From Talinum fruticosum (Eukaryota; Streptophyta; Magnoliopsida; Caryophyllales; Talinaceae), in assembly GCA_021018815.1 (NCBI GenBank), contig JAITYX010000007.1, positions 5,209,001 to 5,273,000 on the forward strand: 64,000 nt of DNA, in the 5' to 3' direction. Within the stretch, counting starts at the first letter, position 1. Each line of letters starts with the position of its first letter. The notes beneath the pieces are model-generated. The model searched no databases. It was not told where the DNA came from and worked only from the letters and a program-made list of their open reading frames with translations. Of this stretch, positions 47,091 through 59,420 are shown piece after piece. A program made the translations under genes and the position numbers.

Positions 47091-47294
47091 CCCAGCCCAT
47101 TTAATTAAAAAATACCCAAAGGAAAAATTAAAAAAAAAAGAAAAAGAAAAAGTATTGCCCAGGAGCATGTATTGGGTGGGTCATGGGTGGTCGGGTCATT
47201 TGACCCATGACCCGACCCAACCCATTTATTAGAAAGTATTATCCAGCCCAACCCGTTAAGTAAGTGGGCAGGCCCAGCCCGTTGCCCAGCCCTA

Positions 47295-47302
47295 ATAGCA
47301 AG
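47295..47302. repeat. hAT target duplication, right copy (ATAGCAAG)
   Basis: Matches 44353-44360 exactly. Confidence 0.95.
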
Positions 47303-50300
47303 ATTTGCAAAATGAGCTGAAGCATATTTGGAGTACCAATTCTAATCAAACTAATATGCAACAGGTGGTATCCAGACTTTCGCAATCAAGGTTGAAGTGT
47401 AGAAATTGGGTTATCCAGTGCAAACATGAACAATAGTGTTGTGCAAAACAAGCAGGATAAGCTTATTCAAGTTACAGAGGAATTGGGGAAAATGGGCCCT
47501 AATAGTTCCTTGATAGTTAAGTTTTGTGCTGGTTAGAATGATCTACATCAAGCTCTTCAAGCAGCTGAAGAATATTGGAAGCAGAGAGCAAAGATAAAGT
47601 GGATTAAAGAAGGAGATGCTAATTCATAATTCTTCTTTAAGAGCTTCCAAATTCAGAAGGGTCTAAGTAAGATTAGAGGATTGCTTAATAATGAAAGTGT
47701 GTTGGTCATAGAGTTGCAGAACATTAAAGGGGTTACTACTAACTACTTAAAGATCTTTTCAACTGTGGCAAGTGTTTGCCAGATAGAATAAGTGCGGTAC
47801 AACAGTCATTGCACTCATTCAACAAGGAGATTGATACATTTCAGTTTCATATGTTGAGTGGAGATTTTAAGGCAGATAAAGTCAAGCAAGCAGTCTTTCA
47901 ATTGGGGCCTTATAAATTCCTAGGGCTGGATATGGTATCCCAGTTGTGTCATTATATCAGCGATTATGGCATATTTTTGGTGATGCAGTTACTTCGGCAA
48001 TTCTTCACTCCTTGAATTCAGGTAATATATTGAGGCAGATGAACCTTGCATACATTGTGCTACTTCCGAATAAGGATAATCCAGACCAAATGAAAGATTT
48101 CAGACCCATTAGCCTATGTAATGTGATCCATAAAATCTTATCCAAGTGTTTGGTTAATAGACTAAGGGGTGTGTTATCATGTATTATAGAGTCGTATCAG
48201 AATGCTTTTGTGCCAGGTAGAAATATTACTAATAGTTTCCCGCTGGAACATGTTAATTTCTCATATTAAGGAGGTTAACGGGGATCATAAAGTGGTGGCC
48301 TTGTGGATATGAGCAAGGCATATGATATGGTTAAATGGGATTTCCTGTTTGAAGTTTTCTCAATTTTTAAATAAAAAAAATTAAAAAAGTGGCCTTCCAA
48401 GTAGGATTGTTTCACTTATCATGCAGTGTGTTTCGACAGTTAGATATTCGATGTTGGTTAGTAGAGAGCCTTCTGAGTTGATTACATCCAAGGCAAGGTT
48501 GAGACAAGGAAATCCTTTATCTCCTTATTTGTCTCTCTTGTGTATGGAGGTTCTTTCGGCAACACTCGAACAAGGTCAGTTGCAAGGAAATATTAAAGGA
48601 ATAAGGTTGCACTCAGTAGTCCATCAATTTCACACATGTTCTTCGCAGATGATGCTCTATTTTTTCAGAAGTAACCCTTCTTCCTTTACTTAATCTCTGG
48701 AACTGTCTTCAATCCTTTGTGAAACTTCAGGCCGGATGGTTAATGCTGCAAAATCTGCCATAATGACGTCCAAAAATCTTACTCTGGAAGAGTTGGAGGG
48801 ATTCAAGTTGCTTTACAAGTATGACATAGTGGATGGGTTTTATAGGTATTTGGGGTCTACACTATGTTCCTCGAGCTAAAGTGGCCTATTTTCAATTCCT
48901 TCTCTCTGCAATACAAAGGAAGACACAAAGTTAGAAACTGGGATTGCTTTCTCCGGCAGGAAGAGCGATCTTGGTTAATACGATATTAGCGACAGTTAAT
49001 AATCACATCTTGTTTTCATATTTTTTAAATGGTATTTTAACTAATTTTTCCTGGGGAGGAATGTCGGGGGTAAGGAAGGTACATTGAAAGAGGAAGTATT
49101 GACAAGGGCCGAGAGGTGTGGGTAGGCTGGGGCTAAGAGATGTGGGAGTTTTTAACAAAGCAATGCTTATGAGGCAAGCTTGAAGATTGTACAGAAATAA
49201 GGATCTTCTTTTGGCAAAGATATATAGAGCAAAATGTGGCATAAAATCTCCAATTTTATTAATTCAGAAAGAGATGAAAAGGTTGAAGGGGTCCTGGGGT
49301 TGGAAGGGTCTTTGTAGAGCAGTTTCATCTTTTAAGCAAAGCTTGATTTGGTTAGTAGGGAAAGGAAACCTTATATCAATTACCAGAGACAAATGGGTTT
49401 CTGGAGGGCAATTAAAATTCAAGGATGAGGATTACAAGAGTTAATGCGAAGACAAGCAGGTGGATTTCTTGATGTACGCATCGAAAAGAAAATGGGATGG
49501 GGGCAAAATTAGGAATTTGTTTTTGTAGGAGTCTGCTAACAGGATTCTTGCTATTCCTTTAAGAGATGAATCGGATACTGATACTGTTATTTGGGATAAC
49601 TCGGTCGATGGGGAATTCTTTGATGAAGCAGAAAGATAAGGAGGGATTTGCGATAAATGATAGAGGGTGGAATCAATTTTGGGCATTACGGGTGGAACCT
49701 AAGTTTAAGTTGCATGTTTGGAAAATGATGAATAGAGCTTTACCCTTGGGATCTAATATGATTTTAAAGGGGATGAGGTCGTCTTTCAGGTGTGTGTTCT
49801 GTCATACGCATGAGGAGAATGAAGAGCATCTTTTTAAAGATTGTGAATTGATTAGAAGAGTCTAGGCTTCGGGCGAATTAGGGATTCAGGTTAATTGGGT
49901 TTCTTCACTTTCTTTTCAGCTATAATTTTGGGACTTGTTCAGGTTTTTAAGGGAAGAAAGCAGAAGTTCAGTTGTGGATAGATTGCATCTCTTAATGACC
50001 ACAATTTAGGGAGTGTGGAAGGAAAGGAATGCAGTAATTTTTAGGGGAAAGAGAGTGGATCCTCAAGGAATATTACAGAATATTGATAGCACGAGGATGC
50101 AGTGGAGGAAAGCCAGAGAAAAGAAACAGAGGCAGCAAATTGCAATGAGTGGACCTCAACAGGGACATACAGTAGGGTTTATGACAGGTGTGTTGGATGG
50201 AGGACATCAATCTTGGCAGGTTGATACAGATGGTGCATGGGACAAGGAGAATTTGCAAGGTGGTGCTGCATAGATGGCTCGCAGCGAGGAGTAATCATTC

Positions 50301-50660
50301 TTAAGTCTGGTATAGGTATGGGTATGGGCAAAGAGCACTACAGATGGAATACATAACAGTTGAACAGGTATTATGTGAAGCAAGGAGGGGCATTCAGCAA
50401 ATCTCGATTAAGACTAATTTGATGCAGCTTATTTGGGAACTCAAGACTCAAGAATCTTGTTCACGCTCGAAGAAAAATACAGCTTTGTGGCCCAAGGTTA
50501 CTGCTTTATTTTAAGTTTTTTAACTTCGTTTCTTCCGAAAAAGTTCATAGGTCTCTTTTATCTGATGTTCATAAACTAGCCGTCAAAGCCAGATGTAGGT
50601 CTCTTATTTTGTAATTGCAGTCCATTCTTCCACAACAAAATCTAATACAAATAATGAAAG
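47303..50660 (+). pseudogene. LINE-4, 3' part (RT, zf-RVT, RNase H)
   Basis: The RT is spread over frames at 47776-48015, 47946-48269 and 48421-48693: MKDFRPISLCNVIHKILSK, QNAFVPGRNITNS, MSKAYDMVKWDF near 48308-48345, [11 protein letters not shown] near 48498-48530 and an intact MFFADDALFF-like block near 48637-48670. A zf-RVT domain is clear at 49680-49850 (LHVWKMMNRALPLGSNM, then CVFCHTHEENEEHLF). A C-terminal RNase H starts near 50218 with VDTDGAWD. Frameshifts occur throughout. The 3' end is set near 50660 and is approximate. Confidence 0.87.
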
Positions 50661-51428
50661 TTGGAGTTGGCTGGACGAAGCTTCGCTTGGACGCGAGCTT
50701 ATGCTTAATAAGAAGGGGAGATCATCATAAGTGAGAAGGGCAATCACGTATCATGATATCTTATTTGATAAACATGTCACCAACACAATTATTGTTCTAA
50801 GTGTGCTAACCCAACAAGTTAATAACATCAAGTTTACCAATTTGCAATTTGGAGTTATTTCAGGGTTGATTCATATTAGATTAAAGTCAAAAAAATAAAA
50901 TTATATTCAAAAACAATTCACATAATCAATTAATACAAACAACTAACACACACCATTTTCCTTTTGAAATTTCCTTAGTCGAACTTCTTCAAAAGAGTTT
51001 GCAACTGAGCTTTTTCTGAAAAGAGTAGGGGAAATTATAGTGAATGCATATGGAATATACAATATTACCAACTTCAATCTGTGCTTGTTTGACAAGAAGA
51101 CCTATCTAATGAATTCGTGGATCCCTACTCCATGTAATCTCCGTCAATACTGACCCAACTTTATAGTGGTTATTAGATGCATGCAAGATACACCTTCCAT
51201 CTAAGTTAAGGTTGCATACATCTGAATCTCTCTATCATCTACTTCGGTGAGATTAATAGTTGGACAATGATGTTATTTTACAAGTGTGCAAGCCATGCTA
51301 TCACCTTGGGCCTTTTTCGCAGAAGTCGTCTCAATTATTTTTTGCTTGCAACCTTCCGGGAATGATGACTTTGACGTCTGATGTCATATCCGTAGCATCT
51401 TTATCTCCATAGTACACCAGAGAGCATC
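50661..51428. other. Region after the F-box gene stop, 3' UTR side
   Basis: No separate gene is visible. The part next to 51428 should include the 3' UTR of the minus-strand F-box gene. No single poly(A) signal can be chosen with confidence. Confidence 0.4.
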
Positions 51429-54400
51429 TCAGGACTCATCGTTCATTTCTTCCAATTGCAGCTTCCAACTCTTGGAATCTTCAAACTCATCCTGTCACCA
51501 TTAACGAAAAGGATATCAACTACTCTAAAACCAATTTCACTATGTTCAACCAACCATTGGATAAAAGAGAAAGGATGACAACATGCTTTGACGAGAAATA
51601 TACGTCAGCTAATACAACTAACTTCTAGTACAGAGAAAATCTCAATATAGAGGCCAAAATGCCACATCAACCCTCTCCCTCAAAAAAATAAAATCAGTAC
51701 CTACGTTCCTAGTCCATCCCTTCAATAGGTCCAAATGCGAGTAACTATGCCGATGCCAATGAAACAAGCTGAAGCCCGAAGCAAACATGGATTTCCAGTA
51801 TTCATCAATAACCAGTTTGCATTGGGGTGTCCAACAATCTGTGTTAGGTTATCTTCTAAATGGAAGTGTATGATACATAAGTAAAGCGTTTTAAATAGAA
51901 TCTTACTCATGATTCCATATCTTTAATATTTTTTGGTGCAAAGAACATTTTTTAATTATAATCTTACTCATGATTCCATATATTTAATATTTAATGATGT
52001 CAAGAACAACAAACTTCCAAGGTCACTAAAATTATTCTATCAATGATTAGCATGCATGGGATCATTAGAAAAAAGCAGATTAGTTTATAAGATTCAAGAA
52101 GTTCATGGCACGTAAAACTAACATACCTGAAACACTTTCTCTCTCCATTGGAAAGCACAACCACGGGCTTCTAGATGTTCAAGAAGTGGTTGCGGTAGCA
52201 ATGATTTGAATGATGAGTGGAGCTTGACTTTGGTTAAGCTCCCACAGGCCAGTAAAGCAGCAGCTAGACCTCTTGGGCTCAACCCTTTCAAGTGCAATAT
52301 GGTCATGCTCTGTAGACATCTGATGTTTGCTAACGACAGCAGGCCAACATCCGTGATTGAAGTGTAAGACATATTTATCTGCGGAGATTCACAGAAATTT
52401 TCTTAGCCATTCTTGCCAACATTTCACCTAGTCCTTCATTTCAAACAAATGGCTTGGTTTTAGACTTGCCGAGCATGTCTTTGCATTAGGTTCAGGTCAG
52501 ACTAATTTCAGGTTGGGTCAATACCTGTTGATGGAATATCTGCACCCTCTTTCTGTTAAGGATCAGTTTGGTCATTTCAGGTTCTAGTCATATGTGAGTC
52601 TGCCATCTGTTTTGTCCGATAAGTCCAGAAAACACAATCATAAACTACCACTTCTTTTTTTTTTTTGGGGGGGTGGAGGTGGGTGCGTTGGTGTCATTTG
52701 CATCTGGGTTGCTCGAATTATGTTTGGGTGATGATAAGTCTTCTATAAGTTGTCTAATAAGTTGGGGGAAAAAACCAAAAGAAAACACATAAGCCAAACG
52801 AATTTTGAGGTCCTCCGATTGGTTAATTCAATTAAAGTTCAGATGACAATAAGTTGGTTTGGGTCTTGTTCTATCTCGTGGATTTCGGTGATCCAGTTGA
52901 AGTCAGTTTTTCTCAGTCTAACAGGATTTACAATTACACGAGACAAACAGTTAATATTAATAACATGGGCATAATGAATTACCTGTCTCACATTCTGAGA
53001 AAAATGAGAGAGTGGTATAACACCAATATCATTGACATTGTAGCACTTCTTTATGTCCAACTTGGTGAGTTGCTTGCATCCGACAGCAATAGCTGCTACA
53101 CCTAAAGATGTAACAAGAGCACACGCTCGGCATTCTAAAGTTCTTAATTTTGCACATTTTGCAAGGGACATCAAGGATGCATCGGTGATTTCTTTGCAAT
53201 ACGATATATTAATTATTTCCAGGCTCAAACAACCACGAGCAATGGAAAGAATGCCTGAATCTGTAATCTCCATGGATCTGAAGAACAAAACAACAGTTAA
53301 AGAACAGCAAGGAGACATTAGCAACTAGAAAAACTAAGCACTCTGTTCAATAAATGCCTCGTAGTTTAAACAGGCTTCCTAAGTTTAAGATGCATAAAGT
53401 AATCATGAAGCTACAAATGTTTTTTTCTCCCTGGGGTCTTTTTTTCTTTCAGAATGCTCTTGAAGAATGGTATACTTTGGGGGTGTTTGGTAAAGAGCTT
53501 TTTGTCCCCAAAAGCTCTTTTTAGTTGTTTTATCGGGTCAAAAAGCAAATCGGACTGTTTGGTAAAGAGCTTTTGGAATAATTTTGTTGACCCAAAAAGC
53601 CCTTTTACTAGAAGCTCTTTGGAATAGCTTTTCGGAAGAGCTTATTACAATTAATACTTGAAATTACCATATTACCTTTCACATTTTGGTGAAATTATGC
53701 TAATTGTGATTGACATTACACTTATGTGTAAGAAATTTTTTAGTTCATATTTTTTCACTTTTGGAATAATAGTAGAAGACGATTATAAATGTTTAAGTTA
53801 ATGTTTTTTTAATTTTAATATTTTTTATATTTTAATAAATAATTTAGTCTATCATAATAAATAAATAGTTTTATCACATAAATGTCAAATATATTATTAA
53901 AAATGAACTTCAAAAACAAATACATAATTAAAATTGTGTAGAAGGTATAAATGTAATTTTATATATCACATAATTCTTAATTAATGTTGAGAAGAAATAT
54001 GAATATGGAATAAAAATAATTATAATCTATAAAACAATTAATGAAATTGAGCTATGGTTATAAATAGAATTTCACCAAATAACTTTGTTAGAAATAGCTA
54101 ATTTTACCAAACACTTTTTTATTAAACATCTAATACAAACAGCTAAGTCAAATAACTAATACAAACAGCTAACAGGGCAGAGCCCTTATCATCTTTGAAG
54201 TTCTTTGGTATAATTGTTTATTCTTTCTGTGAAAATGTCTCTGCCCTTGTTTTTTTCTTTTTTTTTTTTGTCATTGTTTATACATTGCCTATCTTAAATC
54301 TAGAAATGGGAAAAGAATAGATCTATGATGGAATTTACACCAGGATCTAACTTACTCAAACACTAGTATTCCATTCTACCTTTGCTCCATGCTCTCAGAA

Positions 54401-57400
54401 GAAATTTAAATATCTTAAGGATAGTGAAATCTTGACCTCTGCAAACCCCTCAAGAGTGCGACCCATAATAAGAGTTAGCGCAAATATGCAACTCCCCAAA
54501 TAATTAATGAGATTTTGTCCATTCATGGTACTATATATCTTTCCCCACTAAATAAATGAAGTTCTTTCTAAAATGCACCTGCTCGTAGAAATGCAGGGAA
54601 CTCATAATTTAGTTCTACTGTGGAAAGCAATTGCATAATTCACAAACCTGTACAAGTCAAGCTCGAGAAGTTTGGAACAGTGATTGCCTATATGGGCTAG
54701 TCCCTCATCGGTTATGTTCAAGCAAATTCCAAGTTTTAAGGTCGCCAATTTTGAGCACCTTGAAATGGACTTAAGACCTGCATGAAAAATGTAACTGTGA
54801 CCATGAGTTAGCTGCACAACAACCTTCATGCACACAGCAAGAAAAGCCTGGCATTAATCAAACCTTCATCATCGACCTCACTATCAGTAAGGTCAAGCTC
54901 CTCAAGAAGATGGCACCTCTGACCAATCAGGACAAAGGCTTCCCTAGGAACCAGAGTACAAGATTCCATCCTGAGAGACGTGAGAGATGTGCACAAATTG
55001 GCTATATGGGCAATGGATACATAAGTTATCTTGCGACAACATGTGATGTCCAGTTTTTGGAGCTCCTTTTGTTTCTTGACAAGGGGGATCAAGCCTTCAT
55101 CGGTCACACCAGAGCATTTACTCAGGCTCAGCTCTCGTAATGAGAAACAACATTTTCCAATGGCTTGAAGACCGGAACATGTAACTAGGCAACCATCTAA
55201 TTTAATTGATTGCAGCTTTGATAGTTTCTGCAAACTACGAGCAAGCTCTAGAGTGACCTGAAAGCACAAGATATGGTAAGCAAACAGAAAAGAAAAAAGT
55301 TTATTATTACTCAATAAGCAAAGATAAGAGAAGTTTAGAGATCTTACCACAGATCCATATGCTAATGTTAGCTCCTGTAGACATTCAGTGCCACTTGTCA
55401 ATGAAGATAAGCCTCCTTGGCTGACGTTTTGACAACTTGACAAATCAAGAGTCTGCTAAGAGGAAGACCCAAATAAAAATTGATTAGGCATACAGAAGAA
55501 ACACTCGAGCAGTTTTCTGTCACATGATTCCTGACTAGCAGTCAGCAAAGTACATAGTTTCACGGCATGATGCTAGCATCTCTAGAATCACACAAGGAAG
55601 AAACTATGAGACAGATTTTTATTTCACAGAAAATGCACTGGAAGCACTACTGGTGAGGATCTATGTCTTATAATTTCATCATTGATGCCTTCCAGTTGGC
55701 CATTGACAACATAAACAAAGACCTCCCATGTGACAGGATTCAGGGAGGCCAATACGGCGGGCTTACCATGACAAGCAGAAAGGCTGTTTCTCATAGATCC
55801 TGAATGGGGTATAGACCCAGACCAAACCAAGCCTTTACCCACTATGTAAAAGTGGCACTCATTGGATTCTAGGCCATCCGAATTGCATCCAGAATCCATG
55901 AAGAAAAAGCCTTGACCAAGTTTAATGCTGGCTAATATCAAAATCTGCAATGCAAAATTCCCAAATCTCCACTAAGGAACTGGCAATCATATCAAAGCAT
56001 GCAGAATCCTAAAAGGACTATAAATGCATCCAAAACAAGGTAACCTGAACGCAATTTGCACAGAATCTCCATTTCTCTAATAAGCCTCGCCAAGTGACAA
56101 TACCTTCAATGATTGGGATCCTTGCTTGACAGAAGCAAGGCCTTCGTCATCAATCCCAAAGCATCCTTCTACAATCAACTCCTCAAGATACTGTAATTTC
56201 AGGATAGCTGGTAAGCACTTGCTTGTTATCTGTATGAAGTAGAAATAGAGCACAATCAGCACAGGAACACAAATCCGGTACTTTTAAGTAACCTTTCAAA
56301 AAGGGGGAGCCTCCAGATTCTACCGTTTAATACCTAAGTGGCTAAAACCCATCTGCAATTGTCCAAAAATTAGGCAGTTGATTGATACCATGTAACTGAA
56401 ATCCTCATTGGAATTCATACATATCACCAAATGGCTTGAGGAAACACAAGGACACTCAATAATATCAGGAAAGAGGAATTTGATTCTCTGATTATCTCAT
56501 TGAAAAGAAGAAATGTCAAAATCTCCAGATTACTCCAGAGAGAGCATATCTTACAACAGTAAGTATGCCGTAAAAATCAGATTCTAACACATGATTAATT
56601 TAACCTCTCCACAAGATATTAAAAAGCTTGACAACTGACATAGACCTAGCTAGTATTAGCTCGAATCAGCCTACCCCATTCAATATTGTCCTAAAAGGTG
56701 TGTGTATTTACACTAAAATGAAAGGTCACCTATTTACACCACGTTGAAGAGGCAACTATCCACACGAACAAACAAACAAGTATCCACACAAAAGCTTGAC
56801 GTCAAATGAATAGTCCAAATAACATAGTTCCAAGGTATGAACCTTCTCCACCAGAAGATTAGCAAGTCATACAGCCAGAGCTTCGACAGAAGACGCTTTA
56901 CTTGCCACCCAATAGCTAGAGAAAATTTACAAATTAACCCAATATGGCATTCATCTTAATCATCCTATTTTAATGCAAAATTAACGATATTGATCAACAA
57001 GTATTGAGGCATTTTCCCAGAAACAATTAAAAAAAATTAAAATCAATTAGTACCATAAGGAATAGAAAAGGTGGGAAAATTACCGGCAAATAGGAAAGAT
57101 CCAAACTCCGAAGCTCCTTACATTTAACAGCAACCAATTCAACCCCCAAATCCCCAATTCCCAAACACCATTTCAAGCTAATAAGCTTCAATTTAGGGCA
57201 CCCAACCGCAATACACCCAATTCCAATATCCGTGATGAGCTTGCACCTCCCCAGCCACAGCCTCTCCAAATTCTTCGCCTCCGCAATCGCCGACGCCGCC
57301 AAATCCCTCAGCTGAGTCGCATTCGATAGATCCAGCTCCACCAGGTTCCGGCACCGTGCCACCACCGCCGCCAGGCCGTTTCCGGTGAAGAAACTAGACC

Positions 57401-57731
57401 TTGACAGATCGACAGACCTTATCGCGTCGCCGGCGACGGCGGACAGAGAGGCGTCGGTGATCCGAGGACAGAGCGTTAAGTCCAGGCGCGAAATTTGCGA
57501 GTAGCGCTTGAGGAGAGAGGGCAAATGCTCGGAGCGGAGAGGGCGGAGGGTGCGGCGGTGCTTGGACTCGATTGAGTAGAAGGATTTGCAGACTAAGGAG
57601 AAGGATTTTCTGTCGTTGGTGCTGTCGTCGTCGAGGTAATCAAGGATTGTGAAGATAATTTCTTCACTCAATAGATCGAAGAGGTTGATGAAGCTGGGGT
57701 TTTCGGCCACTGCTGTCCTCTGCTTCTTCAT
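51429..57731 (-). CDS. FBL3: F-box/LRR-repeat protein 3-like, intact, 8 exons
   Basis: Exons on the minus strand are 57731-57084, 56229-56104, 55452-55348, 55257-54864, 54777-54648, 53277-52983, 52378-52127 and 51491-51429. All introns are GT-AG and frames join without error, giving 2013 nt with stop (670 residues), close to the ~665 residues of Arabidopsis FBL3. Residues about 15-60 form the F-box ([16 protein letters not shown]...[13 protein letters not shown]), which binds the SKP1-type subunit of an SCF ubiquitin ligase. The rest is leucine-rich repeats of the Cys-containing type ([55 protein letters not shown]), which should recruit substrate. The C-terminus [10 protein letters not shown] and the tail WKLQLEEM match the family. 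The start is the first ATG, at 57731. Its substrate is not inferable. It is the only intact gene in the window. Confidence 0.96.
53481..54115. mobile_element. MITE-like insertion in intron 5 of the F-box gene
   Basis: The left end reads GGGTGTTTGGTAAAGAGC and the right end, reversed, AGTGTTTGGTAAAATTAGC, the termini usual for plant hAT MITEs. The interior is AT-rich. Short AGCTNTTTGTATTAG-like motifs continue to about 54180. No clean 8 bp duplication was found, so the limits are approximate. Confidence 0.6.
55624..55950 (-). other. Open frame in intron 2, possible alternative last exon
   Basis: Within intron 2 (55453-56103), the minus strand has an acceptor-like TTGCATTGCAG followed by a ~107-residue open frame ([20 protein letters not shown] near its start), a stop, and AATAAA at 55617-55622. 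The frame is in phase with the end of exon 2. The translation has an ordinary composition but matches no family I recognise. Expression is unknown. Confidence 0.4.
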
Positions 57732-57778
57732 TTGAGCTTTGAACTTGGAGCTCTAATGGCGGTTTTCTCTGGCGAAGT

Positions 57779-57780
<2 letters not shown>

Positions 57781-57818
<38 letters not shown>
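57781..57818 (-). promoter_or_regulatory. (GA)n / (TC)n tract in the 5' leader
   Basis: About 18 GA units lie 50-87 bp upstream of the F-box ATG. On the coding strand this is a TC-rich leader, a common feature of plant 5' UTRs and a potential binding site for GAGA-binding BPC proteins. Confidence 0.7.
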
Positions 57819-57820
<2 letters not shown>

Positions 57821-57860
57821 GATGGCGTTAATGGAAGGAAAGGAGTGAAGAGCAGGGAAC

Positions 57861-57873
57861 GTATATGTATAGG
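57861..57873 (-). promoter_or_regulatory. Candidate TATA box of the F-box gene
   Basis: The minus strand reads CCTATACATATAC about 130-142 bp upstream of the ATG, placing a start site near 57830-57840 and a leader of roughly 105 nt. It is the best TATA-like site before the gene, but unconfirmed. Confidence 0.4.
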
Positions 57874-57879
57874 AGAGAG

Positions 57880-58984
57880 AAGGGCAGTTGAAGCCGGGAA
57901 GGGAAGGGGAGAATTGGAGAAAAGAAAAGGAGATTGGTCTCTGTGAAATTACATTTATACTCCTTGTATTTTTTCTCTGTCATCTTCCTAAAGCTAGCTT
58001 TCAAATGTCTTGTCCAATTGTCTCCTATGCTTGCGGACAGGACTGCCCCTCTTTCCTCTGTACTAGTCCGCCCTTTTCTTTTTTTCTTTTTAAATTTTTT
58101 CCTTTGTCACCTCTCTTGCCTTGCTTCAAAAGTAAGCCTAATTTGCATGATACAAGGGATACATAAAACACTAATATTTAGATTACGAAAGAGAGGAAAT
58201 TAATCTAATGTCAAAAATATTACAAGACATGTTCCAAAGGAAAGTGGAGATAAGTTGTGTTGTGTTAGCTTAAAGGTTTTAGGTTCGATTCTCCTTCTCT
58301 TGTTAGATTATATTGTTATTTGTGACTTTTCTATTAAAAAAATCTTAATTAAATATGTTTTTATCAAATTAAAATTGAATTAAATTTATTCCCACTGAAT
58401 TATTTTGTATTAAACTTATTATTAAAAAATATATAAAGATCTCAAGGTCATATATTATATAAACTTCAAAAACACAACAATGCTGTTCTTGATGGGAGGG
58501 GCTTTTATAGATTGTTTTATAAGACATTTTGTTTTAACGAGGTATTTATAGCCTAAATGCTTTTGTTTGACATTATAATTGACATATACTTCAGCGTAAG
58601 AATGTAATGGAGGTAAAAATCCTATTTAGATCAATTTTAAATTTATAACTCAAAAATGTCAAAAAAATTGATAGAAAAAAATATCAATTTTTTATACGCT
58701 AATATATTAGTGTAATTAAAAGTGATTTTTATATTAATAAAATAATTACTTTTTTATTCTAAACACTTTCATAAAATAGATACACTAACATAGAATGTGA
58801 CACAATTAAATTTTCAATGTCACGGTAAAATTTAAAATATTTTCAAAATAATATAAAAATAAACTCATAACAATATATTAACTTATTTTAATACATTTTA
58901 TTGATGCCAATATTATTTCGGTTAATAGTAGAATGCACCACAGTTAACTTCCCCTTTTATGACGTTAGCTTTGAAATATTTGTA
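57880..58984. other. Upstream intergenic region, no gene
   Basis: Promoter-distal AT-rich sequence. Open frames at 57888-58166 and 57934-58203 are low-complexity and overlap each other in different frames. Confidence 0.4.
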
Positions 58985-59420
58985 TAAATAGTAGTGGTAA
59001 AAATTTGGGTTCGAGTTAATTCGGGGTTCGGATAATTTAAATATTTGGATAAAAATTTCATACTCGTACGCTGTTTGAATTGCGATTCGAACACCCTTAT
59101 CGAATCGAAACCCGAATCCAAATGACTGATGTCCGAATTTGTGATATGAACTTTCGAAAATTGGATTGAAATTATGTATATGATCGAACCCGAACCCGAA
59201 TTTTTATGTCCGAATCCAAATGTCCCAATTTTTACTGAAAATTTTGTAAATTTTGGACTAAATTGCACCTAAATCCGAATGACCAAATTTTCGATTGTCC
59301 GATCCTCTCGAATTTGTTGGATTGTCTGAATTTTTCTGAATCCGAATTAGTCACAACATTCGGACAACCCCGACCCTAATCATCAAACCCGAACCCAACC
59401 GAATTTTAATTGAGACATGA
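58985..59420. repeat. CCGAA/TTCGG motif array, hAT-like subterminal
   Basis: Phrases such as CGAACCCGAACCCGAA, TCCGAAT and TTCGGGTT recur in both orientations. The left edge TAGTGGTAAAAATTTGGG resembles a hAT terminus. The right terminus is unclear. A minus-strand frame (58957-59268) is a by-product of the array. Confidence 0.5.

Larger units (their letters stand above)
44361..47294. mobile_element. Non-autonomous hAT element carrying host-gene DNA
   Basis: The 2934 bp element has termini TAGACTCGGGCATTGG and, reversed, TAGGGCTGGGCAACGGG, with perfect flanking ATAGCAAG. Subterminal GGGTTGGGC/GCCCAACCC motifs are dense at both ends. The interior holds a CT-rich leader-like stretch (44520-44820), an intron-exon-intron slice of a CDC25/ACR2-like gene (44820-45060) and a minus-strand LINE fragment (about 45480-46365). 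No hAT transposase or dimerisation domain is seen. Confidence 0.92.

Noticed and set aside
53053..53328. 91-residue plus-strand frame
   Set aside because: Antisense shadow of exon 6 of the F-box gene.
57888..58203. Plus-strand frames upstream of the F-box gene
   Set aside because: Low-complexity, overlapping in two frames, no homology recognised.
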